In this document: positions 46,871-59,560 of the stretch, one piece after another
Position numbering within the stretch: the stretch's first letter is position 1
Layout: each line of letters begins with the position of its first letter
NCBI GenBank assembly: GCA_013397695.1
Contig: VYZI01000035.1
Span: 2,323,805 to 2,387,804 of the forward strand
Origin: Centropus unirufus
Lineage: Eukaryota; Chordata; Aves; Cuculiformes; Centropidae
DNA: 64,000 nt
Direction of reading: 5' to 3'
Made by a program: the position numbers and the translations under genes
The notes under the pieces: generated by a model
Told to the model about the DNA's origin: nothing
Databases searched by the model: none
What the model saw: the letters and a program-made list of their open reading frames with translations, nothing else

Positions 46871-49800
46871 GGACATAAATCAGAATCTGTAATTCTGAGG
46901 TTTTAAAAGTTCTTTAGGAGTTGAGCAGATATCTAGACCCACAAGCCTTTCGTGAAAGTCTGCCTCCACAAGGATGCCCAGATTAGCCTTTTTAAACTGT
47001 GTTTTAAACAAGCCAGGCATTTCAATCATTATCTAGACATATAGGTAAACAGTTTGATTTGAATAAATGCTGAATTTTTAACAAACCCCATCTCATTTCA
47101 GTTCAGTAGCTTTGATGCCACAACTATTCATAAAAACTAATAGTTTGCTTAAACAATTCTCTGCCGCAAGGCTGCCTATCAAGGTGGTAACTAGGCTGTC
47201 AAATGAAAACTAAGAAGAGTTTTAAAACTGAATTCAGCACTAATTAAGAAATTTGATATCTGAAGAATCTCTTAATAATTGTACTTCTCAAAATTCCTGC
47301 AATGGTCCACCATGGCTGGAACTACATTTATCTGCTTACTATTTCTAAATGTAGCAATTTAGAGAAAGTCACAGAATTCTATATTAACTAATGCAGAAAT
47401 CTAAGCGTGGTATCCTTGAATGGAAGATAGAGGCTTTGCCAGCCTTTGTCTAGTGCTGCACCAAAATCACAGTTTGTTTTGGTTTGCAGGAAGCTCCACC
47501 AAATACAGTGAAGATCTCCTCTGTTTGGCAACTACACACTTAACATTGCTGCATCAAAGAAATCTGTGCAATGATACCCGGGATGGTGGGGGATAAACCA
47601 AAACATAAGGAGGTGACCAAGACAAAGCAGGAAAAAATCAAGAATTCTGCAGCTTCACAGGCTCAGACATGTAAATTTGGGCGAATAGTATTTCTACAAC
47701 ACTAGTGGTTTCAGGAGGAGGGGGGAAGAAAATTTCAAAAACATTTTTCTTAAAAATTTCTTCTATGAAGAAATTGCATTATAAACATCTCCCCATCTTG
47801 CAGAGATGTCATAGAAAAATCATGTAATGTAGAGGAATGACCCCATGGTCTCCAAACTCAATTTGTGTACTATATACATCTTTCAAAACAGTAACCAGGC
47901 TCTAAAACTGTGTATTCACTAGACTGAATGGATAATGGCATTTTCTCTTCAGAAGAAAATGGTTACCATGAAAATAAAGGATTTATCATCCTCGCCAAAA
48001 GATCTGAATATCAACTTCCAGTTCAGAAATGGGGTGCACAGTCTTAACAAAGAGAATTTCACAGGCATGTCTTCTTCATGTTGCCCACAGCAAACGTCTT
48101 CGTGAGAGAGCAAACAGCAACCAACAATAACACACAAGAATACCACAACTGCAACAAGGGCAGCCAGTGCCAGAAAGTTGCCTCTCTCTCACCTGTGATC
48201 AGGAAAGATTATGGCCGTATTTCTTTTCATGTTAATTATTCTCGTTACGGGTATCCTTATGAACACAGAACAGATTTCATAGTTTTTAATTTCAAAATAA
48301 TGCATTTTTTCTAAAAAGATTTCATTGGCTTTTTAGACAGAGGGAAATAATTCTGACAGCAAATTTATAACTGGAGAAATAACTACATTAAATACAAACA
48401 GGGCAATAACCATCCATCTATCAAGCACCCCTTAGAGCAGTGGATTACAGGGAAGAGCCACTTTAGTTAATCAGGTTGGACTTCGTAATACTTTTGTGTA
48501 CCATAAATAATATTCTAACAGGAGCTTTACTGCTAGGGACCACTTTGAGTAAATGGTGAAAATGCGGCCGTCCTTCACTTTGTTAAGAAGTATCAAATGA
48601 AAAGACACACTGATGGTTATCTCTGCTCTTTGAGGTGAACTCTTAGAAAATTAATCTCATTAAAGATGACCTGCACCAGACCCAGCAAAAAACTAGCAGC
48701 TTCAAAATCATACACTCCTGTCCAAAATAGCAAGGCTAAAAGGGCTGTCACAGAGATGTAAATGTGGTTATGTTCTCTCCTTGGAAAAAGGAAAAAAAAA
48801 CCCAAAACACTAAAACTTTCAAGGTCTCAGAGCCAATGACTTGGAATTCAACATTCATCAAGGAACTTTGCCAGAGACAATGAGGGATATGATTGAGTGG
48901 TCACATAAGAATAGAACACTGTGGTCCTCTTATTTATTTGTCTTCACCAAAATTGTCTGTAATATGTCACATTGAGGTGAAGTGTGGGAAGGGCAATAAC
49001 TTTCTAGAGGGTTTAGATAATAAGTTTTCCTAATTATCGGATTCCTTTAACTCCCTAGGAAAGTTCTTTTGAGCTACACTTAGGAAATCTATCAATGGTG
49101 TAATCATAGCAATAAGTTAAAATGATGGATCTAGTTATGACAGAGGTGTCCAGAAACCTTAGAAACAACCTGCAATCCTGACACCTTCAAGCACCACGAG
49201 TCCTTTAGGAAGAGGCGGCATCTTCGACCAAATGCTAAGTGTCATCCAGTGAGATGTGCAATGCCAGACAGGCATTCCCCTGATTGAGAGCTACTACAGC
49301 ATTGGAAGCTGTAGGCAATTAGTAAACAGCACATTGTGCAAGACAAAATTCTGTCTGAAGTGATTTGGTAAATTTGTCTTGTTATGGGAAGTGGTAATGG
49401 AGTGTAATGGCCACATATATCAGATGGGGTCTCAGTCATAAAGAGCTCATCCAAGAGAAGAAAACACAATAAAATTGCTAGTCTTTAATTCCTATAACAG
49501 GAAAGGATAAACACTGAGGTGATTCTGCCAAGATTTACTTCTCTGGTTCCAGGAAAGCAAGGTATTTTTGGCCTGATGCTTAAGGTTAACAATCAATCTC
49601 ATCTGGCTGTTCGCATATCATCTTTCATCCTGAAGCATTCTATAGCACTTAAAAAATAATATACCAGTCAGGAACTCTACTCACAGAAGCATTCATTTCT
49701 GCTCTTCGGGCTTTAAGACCTTGTAGCACATACAACATAGAAATAATGGGCAGTGGCTACTTGATGTTTTCAGGCCAGCACAGTTAATTTGCTGCCATTG

Positions 49801-50128
49801 TTACCATTAAATAAACATACAGTCATCTAAGCTTTTCCACCAATAAGTAAACAAAACTCAGTCTGGCTCTTGGGTTTCTGCAGATTTCTTTGTCTTGGTT
49901 GGAATGCAGGCCATAATCAAAATGGAGACGCATTGAGATAAGGCTAAAATTAAAAGAAGATCCTTGAGGAAAGAGCAGGGTGAACTCATCCATGTCTACT
50001 CTTCTTGTATGCTTAAATATTAGCCACTGCACCAGAAATATGACAGCTACTCTGACACATCTCTAATGAATGCTAATGCAAGTTGTTCAGGAAGTCCATG
50101 CTGTAAGGTTAGAACTTCCAACAATAAA
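46871..50128. other. Unique AT-rich DNA, no gene seen
   Basis: No recognised repeat family, RNA or coding region. ORFs at 47949-48314 and 49242-49469 overlap on both strands or lack motifs. Confidence 0.5.
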
Positions 50129-50129
50129 A

Positions 50130-50153
50130 AAGGGATTAAAAAAAAAATCCCTT
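50130..50153. repeat. Inverted repeat with A-rich loop
   Basis: AAGGGATT (50130-50137) and AATCCCTT (50146-50153) flank a run of A. It is a short potential hairpin within AT-rich DNA. Confidence 0.7.
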
Positions 50154-52889
50154 CCATGTAATTGGTTCCTATTTCACAAACTATGTTTTTTTTTGTGAAC
50201 TCCATCTGGAGCTAGCCACAAGGTCTGCTAAATAAATAACCACAGCCAACAACATTAAGGATGAGTGAATTTTACAACAAATGATGAACGTTGCGTTCCA
50301 ACCTATGTACCTTTATAATTCAAGTAACCCATATTTTCCCCTTCATTAATTTATTCTCTGTTTCTTTGCTTAGCTGGATATTATCTTCCCTACATCATTA
50401 TTAAGGCAATAACAGTCTTATTTGAAAGAACTGAGTGGTTCACTGAAATTAATCTAGTATTACATTTCCAAAATTGCCCAATGTTGTATTCTTCCCACAG
50501 AGGTGCAATATAACCCTCTATGGAAGGATAGACTCCGTGGAGGAAAATAGTCTTTTTAACAGTGTAAAAAATTCTTTCTCCCCAAAGAATAAAACCTAGT
50601 ATTGCTTATTATGTTTATCCTTCCAAGGGTAAAAGTAGTATCAAATTGTTGTTTGCCTTTTTATTTTTTTTTTTCAGTTCTACTACACATCATCAGAATT
50701 TCTGAACATAGGTCTTGGAAGCTCTAAATATTGCCACCTTTGCCTGGATGAAAGCAAAACCTTCAGGAACCTAAGAATAAGATGTGCCTTTTAAAACTTA
50801 TTTTGTCAAATCTATTAACTTTCCCAACATAAGAAGAAAGAGGCCTGCTGGTGTTTGGAAACACCTGGATTTGGAAAAGCATATGACTGAGGTCAGTACT
50901 AGTTAAAAATAAAACCAAATTGTGGGACAGTGACGTATTTTTTGGCTTTTTTTTTAATACATCCAAATTAAAAAAGATAAAGCTCTAACTGCCAGCTTGC
51001 TAAATGCCACTACAAGTAGAAAATACCTAGGACTCTGCCTTGGAGACATAGTTTGGAGACATTCTCCAGGAATCCTCTCTCCCCCATTAGAAGCACACAG
51101 AAATCTCAGATACAATAGTTGCCTGAAAACACTTCTGAGAAAATATGTGGTTTAAACCCAATTTCAAGTGTGATATAATTTGAAGACCCAATGAGTCCCA
51201 CTCAGGGCTGCACAGACAGACCACATTAAAAGCTCCCCTCATTTGCCAAGGCAGTACTCCTCCACCACGACGAGATCTGTGATTTGAAGGGCAGTGAACT
51301 ATTGACTCCGGTGCCCAAATGCTATCAGGAAATGTGTTTTTGGAGAAGGTGTGTAGGAGTTCTGTGTCCTCATTAGCTTCTGCAAGATTGATTTCCTTTA
51401 CTTATGCCTCCTTGCATGACAAATTGTTCTTGATGCAGAGCCCGATGGAAATATGAATAGCCCCAGCATGGATTCTCTTTATTAAGGATGTACAAGAGGA
51501 CACACGAGTTGTTTAGCTGTAGGAGAATGACTCAACACATCCCGATACGAATGCAAAAAATTCGCTAAATTGCAGGTCAGTTGGTTGATTTAAGGACACT
51601 GACAGCATAATATCAGTTCTTTAAGCTTCAAATCTTTGGGTTTGCTTTTTTTTTTTTTTTTAATTTTCCTTCAGAAAAAATACCCTTTGCTTTAGAAACT
51701 CCACTTACTACTTGGTAGGGGTGAATTTTACTAAAAGACTTTGTTTCAAGATGAAACTCCAGCCATCCTATGAAACTACCCTACATAACTGCAGTATGTG
51801 ATGAGATGATAACCTACTGAATGTCCTTAACCCCAGGAGTGCCATTACTGTTCTTTGATAGGTTTGAAACAGAAGTACAAAGCAGACAGGACAGTGCATT
51901 TCATGTTCCCTTTTGCATTGCACATCCCCAAATTTACTTGTTAGAAGAATTATGAATATCTCAGAAAGGAAAAAAAAAACCAAAAACCAACCCAACTACC
52001 TTGGTTGTTTGAACAAAATCTATGCAATTTTCACCTTTTTATTTAAGACAGTCAAAGAGCTTCTCATATTCATTCTTTCAGGCTTTAGGCAACTGATATT
52101 CAAAACCCTGAAGATTTCATTATGATCTCTTGTATTTTCAGTAATGGCTCGATGGAGATTAACCTCTAGGTTACAGTGAATGCTCCCATGTCTTCTATTT
52201 GCAGTGACTAACACTGTCCAGTTGCAAAAGATTATTCCCTTCAACGAAAATGAAAAGGTAACATAAAACTTTTGTCATCTGAAGTCAGACCACACCATAC
52301 TATGTCACGTTAAACTGTGAGACAGATAGGGAACCATTAGCAAGGCAGGGACAATCAAAATAAATTCTGCACTTGGCAGATTTATCACATGCTCCTACTC
52401 TTCTGTAAATGCAAGGGAAAGCATGAAAATTTTAAACGACCATCATAGTGATTTTTTGCTCTTTGTTTGAGTCAAGAGCATTTGACGTCCATCACCATGC
52501 TCTGCTGATGGGAGTAATTCATTAACCACAGTAGCTGTAGAACCTACACCTGTTGATATCCTCCTCTTACACAGGGCTGGGAAGAGCTGTCATGGAAGGC
52601 CTCATTGCAGTGAAGAAGAAGTAAAACAGAAGATATTTCAGACAAAAAAACCCAACCCATCATCAATATGCAGGATGAATACAGAAGCCAAAGGAAACAG
52701 TAATTATATTACTTGTGACACAAACTACTTTGCTAAAGCAGAGGGAGAAAAAAAAAATCCTTGAGTTACTAGGGAATGTGGAGGACTCTAAAATTTAATT
52801 GTGGTTTATTAGAGGCAGCTCTGGCATTCTGGGAGAGGAAATAACGTCTTGACTTGGATTGCCAGTCTCCAAACTGTGCAAAATGATAT
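50154..52889. other. Unique AT-rich DNA, with a T run
   Basis: A run of about 16 T lies at 51646-51661. No gene or repeat family was recognised. Confidence 0.5.
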
Positions 52890-53450
52890 AAATAGAAGTG
52901 ACTTAAATCACCCATTTTAATCATGATTTAAATCAGCAAGCAGGAAGCATTCATTTAAATAATCAATTCTAATCTGGTTTTGCAGCTGTACTTTTTAGTT
53001 ATTTCCCTGAAGTAAGTTTCAGTCCAGCAGTTGGTAATCATTAAAACACACTGAATTGTAACTAAACTGTAACTATACACTAAATTGGAAATCTTTTTCT
53101 AACTAGGACTGTACACTAAATCTGCACACATTTTAAAGCACTTCTGGGCTTTGCTATGCTAGATTTGAGAATTTTGTATTTGTTAGATTACTTTTATCAC
53201 TTGTTTTATATTTTACTTGTTTTATATTTTAGTCAAGTTATACTGGAGGAAAAATGGAATTCAATTATGAAGTCCATAAAAAATATTTTAAAATCATGCA
53301 TTTCCTAGTGTGACTTGATAGATTAAAAAACTATTGATTTATTAAATTAATTAAATGCTCTTCAGAAAGTTTAACTGTTGGTTTCTAGTCTCTCTTAAAA
53401 TTTCAGGTTTTGTGAATCTCAATCTGTGCCTCTCCAATCTAGTCTGATGT
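52890..53450. repeat. Possible ancient dispersed repeat with TTTAAATCA palindromes
   Basis: TGACTTAAATCACCC, TTTTAATCATGATTTAAATC and TCATTTAAATAATCAATTC at 52900-52970 repeat a palindromic TGATTTAAATCA theme. It is followed by long AT-rich sequence with TTGTATTTGTTAGATTAC and TTTCCTAGTGTGACTTGAT. The pattern resembles an old amniote repeat that I cannot name. An exact 16-bp tandem duplication (ACTTGTTTTATATTTT, 53199-53230) lies inside. Borders are guesses. Confidence 0.3.
53199..53230. repeat. Tandem duplication, 16-bp unit x2
   Basis: ACTTGTTTTATATTTT at 53199-53214 is repeated exactly at 53215-53230. Confidence 0.95.
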
Positions 53451-56400
53451 CACACAAAGTTAATTTTCTTGTTTTATGGCTTTCAGGCCTATTTTAGCTG
53501 AACAGGGCACCAAAGTGAACTAGCAGAAAAGCAAAACCAAAACCAAACTAGGAAGAAAATGGAAGTAAAGGCTTAGACTAACAAGAACCGGTCCCATTTG
53601 CTGACTTGGCAACATCCACCCACTCACAGATTCAGGCAGCATTTACTATTGCACTGCATTTCTGTTGTTTTAGCTTAGGGGCTGGAGTGTGCTCACATCT
53701 TCAAAACTCTTCTTGGGAGAGCAGGGGACAAGTTTCCGGAGTAAGAGGCACATCACGAGTTTTATTGCCACAAGTATATTTGGGATGGAAGAACTTACTG
53801 GGTTTCCTAACAAATTTACGAAAAAATCATTGTTTTGAAAGGTCTGCTGCCTTGCAAACATTACTCTAGGAGACAGCAAGACAAAATGGGCAATGAGATC
53901 AGTGAAAAAACAGATTAGTTATTCCAGAAATCCCTGTCCTTTTGTGATTGTTCTTCTACATAAGGCATAGACAAGGATATTGATTTTCAGGCATCTGTAA
54001 AATAGCAATATTCGAGAACATCACAGAAATTTATTACTCATCTTCTAAGATGAACCCCTACAGTATTGAATATCAGTATAGCACTTTCATAGATTATAAA
54101 TAGATTGGGATCGTGCCTAACTTCAGAGTGGAACTGTGCATAAGGCATATTATCCACACAGTTCTTGCTTGCACGCAGCATGTCTCACTTCAGAGGCAAT
54201 AGCAGGCAGGAACAAATACATCATCAATACAGGACAAACCTGTTTTGGTGTTTATGCCTAAGGTGCAGCTCAAGGGACCTTCCCAACCTCCTCCATGGTG
54301 CAGCAAAAGGCTGTGCTCAGATAGAGAGCATACTCCTAATGGCCAAACAGCATCGACATACAACTTTGGGCATTTAAAATGCAAATTCCATTAAATTTAC
54401 TTAAATAATGTACCATACTTCAGATTAAATATTTACCATTTGAGTTAATGCCTTTACTATGAAAAAAACAATTCTCTTTCACACGTTATCTTTATGGTGG
54501 AAATTTCAAGGGTTTTTCTATGTAGGAATAAGGTTTTTACAGGATTATGCAGTGGGTGAGGATTCAAAACAGCTCTCCATCCATTAATAAAGGAAGATAG
54601 AAACTATGTCTTATTTTAAGCTGCTGCAGAGAAAATACTGATTCAAGGAAAACAACAACGTAATAATGGGATTTAATGAGCTGATGTTTCTTGAAAGACA
54701 GATTTTGCTGCAAATTTGGGTCTGGGTTGTAAAAGACAATCAAATAAAATAAAGCACAATTGCGGAGAATCACCTCAACTGGAGATTTCATATAGTTCTC
54801 TGCCTCCTAACCTACTGATTAAGTGTGTGCAGAAGCAGTGCCGCCAGAAGGCACAAGCAGCAGCCTATGGGGTTTTCAAACAGGATCCCACGGTGGAAGG
54901 GCTCTTTGGAACACATTACGCATTGGGCTTAGCGACACATCTAATAAAGCTACTAATTATAATACTACAATATTACTCTAGTACTCATTCTGAAGGACAG
55001 TGGTAATTTCTGTCATTCTGGAACAGGACAAGTCAACTTTAAAATTGTTTTGGATCTAAACCTTTGGATGGGTCATAGACCAGAAAGCACAAAATGTCAG
55101 CATGCTGGAACACTGCCTCTGCTTTTAGGATCTTAACATCATCGCCTCACTTCTTTTCAGCTCAAAATGTGCTCAGAGCTAAATAAAAGAAGAGATCACT
55201 TCTGATAGTTTAAATCTCTCTCAGGATGGCAACTGAGTTTTAATAAAGGTAAAACATTTAAGCTACTCTTTTCTTCAATTATTAACTATACTTACCAATG
55301 TTCTCTTCCATCTGTACTTTCTATAGAACACTTTTAATTATTAATGGAATTGTAAATCACATTTTTAATGCAAAGTACTGACAATATTGAGTGGTTTTTT
55401 GCACACATTCAGAATTATATACTCATACATTCAGAACACAAATTACAGGACTATCCGAGACAGAAATATGCCATCATAGAAATAGGCCATCATCAAGCTA
55501 TAGGGTTAATCTCAATTTTGTGTTGGACCTCATATGATCCTAACTAAACCAACTGAGTTACACCTATTTGTAGTTAGTAGAGAACTCGGTTTTCAGGCAT
55601 TGTGCTATATTCAACCTGCAGTTGCTGCACACTCTCCTCTTGCAAAATCAGCTCAAAATTCTGTTAGTAGAAACACAACTAACCAGATTTTCAACTCTCA
55701 GATTGGAATAAACAAATACTTTCCCACAGAAAGGAGATTTTGTTCTCTTTATTGATTTTGAAAAGATTCAGAGGAGAACAGCATTCATTTCTTCTGCTGG
55801 TTCTTGTTTCCTCCTGTCTGTTTAGCTTTGCTGACAAACTGAGCCAGAACTGAATACAACGATGCTGAGAAATATTATTCCAGTAGAACATTATTCTACA
55901 GACCTTTGCTTGGGTGGGAAAATATGTATTCAAATGCAAAGAGCCTTGGAATAAATCCTCTCCTGGTAAGAAATCAAAGTAAAAACTGAGACCCTGAGGA
56001 CCTATTTTCAGGCAGATTCAAAGAACATCCTTCTGCCCATCCCAACGTTTGCCTTTGAATAACATAACTTAATAGTAAAGACACTGTAAATAAAACAGTG
56101 ATGGTTTCCCATACTTATTCTTAAAAGCCCTGAGAGCATGAGCAGGGCTTTGCCCTCTCTCATTCCTAATGGGTGAGATACCAGACTCGAGGTATAGAAT
56201 AACCTTCCACTTCAAGGTACTGTTCTCAATATCAACTGATCCACCAGATGCTTGTCTGCTGAAGGGTGGAGACAACAGACAGCAGTGGATGTCTCTGAGA
56301 ACCACACAGCAGACTTTGCAGAATGAAAAACAAAAAGAGAAAGAACAAAAAGGTTGGTGAAAAACAATTTGAAGATCCTACTAGATCTCTTTCTCTCAAT

Positions 56401-58074
56401 GCTAAAGGAGTAAATGCAGCTTGCAATCTCACCCGGAACTACAGAAATACTGTGTTGTAGAAACCCTTTATGGGGACAAAAGTAATGGACAGAGAACACT
56501 TCACAGCTTTGCATTTCTAACAATCTTTGGTGAAAGGCCTTTTAGGAAGCCTTTCAAAACAACTATAACTCTATTAACTGGATTTACCCAATTAATTTGT
56601 AGAGCTCCAGTATGGTTAGGGACACTGATACCCTTTACAAAAGCTACACTGATTGTTGTATTTGGTTTAGCAGCCTGAAATTCCTGTAAGCATATTTTGA
56701 GATGTCTTTGAAGACCGCTGCAAATTAGTAATACTGAGATCTCTAGGAAAGGTACCATGTACCACAGTGGGAAGAGCTGTGAACACATCTTGTGACTAGG
56801 ACTACTTTTGAGAGTTAACGCATCAGTAAGTTTTGATCCAAAATAGTCCAATAACACTACCACAGAAAAAGATGCTGGACGTTAAAAGACCTTCCTTAAA
56901 TCAAAACCCAAAGCAAAGCTAAAATAACTGCACAGTTTAGCTCTCTTAGTTAAATACAGTCTCAGAGATGTTACTATCTTGCACAGATAACCACCTGTAT
57001 TTTAAGAAGAAAGTTTTTAACCTACATGTGGAACACATGGAACGACTAAAGTGACTTAACATGCAAAATACATTGTCTGTCTTGTCTCGTACTACAGAAG
57101 TGACTTGAATCCCTAATGAAGCTCAGCACACCTCTGTCTTTCATATGCTCAAAACACTCTACTTTTCTCACTGTGCCACCTGCACTTGAAACATCACTCA
57201 TGGAACCTAGCATCTCGCACTAAGCACACTGCACTCCTTTCCAAAAAACTTATCTACAGCAACAGACTCCAGTTTATTCAGCCTACTGTTTTTATTGGAT
57301 CCTTCTCTCATGCAAACTTGAGTTGAGAACAACGCACATTTGTACTCTGTACATTTCTCAGCAGGAGTTGTTGGTTCTTTCTATGTGCTGGCACATGGGG
57401 AATATTTTTTGAAAGCCTTGGGCAAACTGTCTCTTAGATTTAGATGCTCCTTTTATATTGAAGAACTTGTGCCTCTCCTTGAACATTTCCACAACTGCAG
57501 TATAAGGTGTGCCTTTCAGTTGTTGCCTTGTAGCAGTTAATAAAAATAAAAACTAAGAACCTCGATAAACATAAGAAAAGGGATTAAAATAACAGCAAAT
57601 AAGAAAGGTGGGCATGTGACTTTTCAATGTGTGTAGCAATGAATTCCGAGTATGGTGTCCCTCTCTTCACATAAAAATAATTCAACACGATGCTGAGGTC
57701 TTGCTGAACTATGAATTTTACAAATCTGTTTCTCACAAAATACAACTACAAATGCTAAAGCTTCTTCCCTAGTGACATTCTGGCACCAGACTACCAGGTT
57801 AACTTCAGTGTAAAACAATTCTGTCTTTTCATGTTATACTTGCACAAATCCAGTATTTTTTCTGGTAAGATTAAATGAAGTATTTTTCATATGACACACC
57901 TCCCATGCAGGCTATAGTTTAGGCAGAGACTCTCATCTGCACCTGTGTCTGCAGTCCTCATGATCCTGTAGCATTTTGGAACAAACTACCACAAAATTGG
58001 TTGGCTCCGTAAAGGAAATGACCTACAGAAAGTTCGCACTCAAAATGCAAATGGTCAGAGAGCTACAGCATACA
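53451..58074. other. Unique AT-rich DNA, no gene seen
   Basis: No recognised gene, RNA or repeat family. The ORFs at 56212-56523 minus and 56501-56863 minus have no motifs. Confidence 0.5.
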
Positions 58075-58150
58075 CAAAAAAAGAAAGGCAGAAAATATTA
58101 CAAAAAAAGAAAGGCAAAAATATTAAAAAAAAGAAAGGCAGAAAATATTA
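58075..58150. repeat. 25-26 bp minisatellite, three copies
   Basis: The unit CAAAAAAAGAAAGGCAGAAA followed by ATATTA is repeated at 58075-58100, 58101-58125 and 58126-58150 with one- or two-base differences. It makes the Lys/Arg-rich part of the plus ORF at 57976-58209, which is therefore not a gene. Confidence 0.95.
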
Positions 58151-59520
58151 CAAATATGACAACTAGAGTTGTGTCATCACTGACTTCTCACAAAATTAAT
58201 GCCATTTAACAATGGAGTGCCCGATTTTCTCTCACTCAGAGCTAGTCCCAAGTGGTTTGTTACAGAACATTAAGCTATACACTGGGGGTCAAAAGACTGT
58301 CCAGAAATAAATAATTTCTAATTCAAATTTCCTACAGATTGAGTTTTCCTTCTACTAAAAAGAATAAAAAAACGGAAATGGTTTGACCCCTCCATACACT
58401 GCCTTTTCTGCAATGAAGAACACAAACCTTTTATGTCTGCTAGCACAACTAAGTGAGCGGATCTTTATTTCCAGATGTCCTAGCAGAGGAAAACCTCAAA
58501 CCCATGCTTAACGTGGAGCACAAAGATTCTGGCGTGCTCTTTGTAGCGTGTGTGTGTGTGACAAGGAACCACAATGACAGACTGAGAAGCAGTGCAGCCT
58601 CTCCTAACCTTCCTTCACCTCGCTGCTGAAATATAAAGTCAGGCTCTACTCTGCAAGGACTTCAGGATGTTTTGGTCATTGTCAACACTGAGAAAATGAG
58701 AAGTTTGCCCTTTTGTCAAACTTGCCTTGAGAGACATCGTCACCAATTACATTCAGGGGCCGTTCAGAAGTGAGCTTGAATGGTTCCTGATTTGTATGAA
58801 GGTGCCTGACAGCATAAAAAATGACCAATGAGTCACAGACTTCCTTTTCTTGTGTTTTACTGTCTCTTTATATCGTGTTCAAAAGTACTATGCAAAGCTA
58901 AATTGTTCATTATTAATCCATCTTCTAACACGTTACTGTGGAGCTGAGGAGAGCTACTCGGGGTGCTCTGAAGTTGTGTTCTGTGTAAGTCCAGAGTTTT
59001 GAACAACAGAAGGATGATGCTGAGACTCCAGTCCTAAACAGTCATTTTAGGTTTGAATAGCATGAGAGGGTTATTCTCAGCATGCCAAGGCAGAGAAGGC
59101 AAAACCCACAAAAGACACTACTTCACTGTTATCGGTACTAACGTGGAAAATTCAGAAACTGTGAGCTTGCTCTAATCAGAATGAGATTCATAAACAAATG
59201 TAAGGAACAAAACACACTGAGTGGGAAGATAAGCTATCTTATCCTTTTCGATGATTTCTGACTACACTTCCCCCAGACCTCACAACATGAAAGTTCGGCA
59301 GATGTTCCTTTTATGCTCTTCAAGCTCTTCTCTATCCCTAATTTCTTTCTGCATCACAGTGGAGATGAACCTGGCCTGGGGTGGATCTACTTCTCTTGCT
59401 CTGTGTCCACTACAAGTTCTCAGCATGAGGAGACTGTAAGCAAGTGCTACCATGCTGCTTGTGTATGGTTTCCAAGATTAAAAAAGCATCCCCTCCTCTG
59501 CCATCACACATCTTCCCCGC
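58151..59520. other. Unique DNA with a short GT run
   Basis: (GT)6 lies at about 58549-58560. No gene or repeat family was recognised. Confidence 0.5.
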
Positions 59521-59560
59521 CATCAAGCCTCCCCACCATCAAGCCTTCCCACCATCGCCT
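59521..59560. repeat. 16-bp tandem repeat, about 2.4 copies
   Basis: CATCAAGCCTCCCCAC is repeated as CATCAAGCCTTCCCAC at 59537 and partly at 59553. Nearby, CCTTATGCCTACAC occurs directly repeated at 59576-59589 and 59687-59700. Confidence 0.85.

Noticed and set aside
57976..58209. Lys/Arg-rich ORF as a nuclear protein
   Set aside because: The basic part is the 25-26 bp minisatellite.
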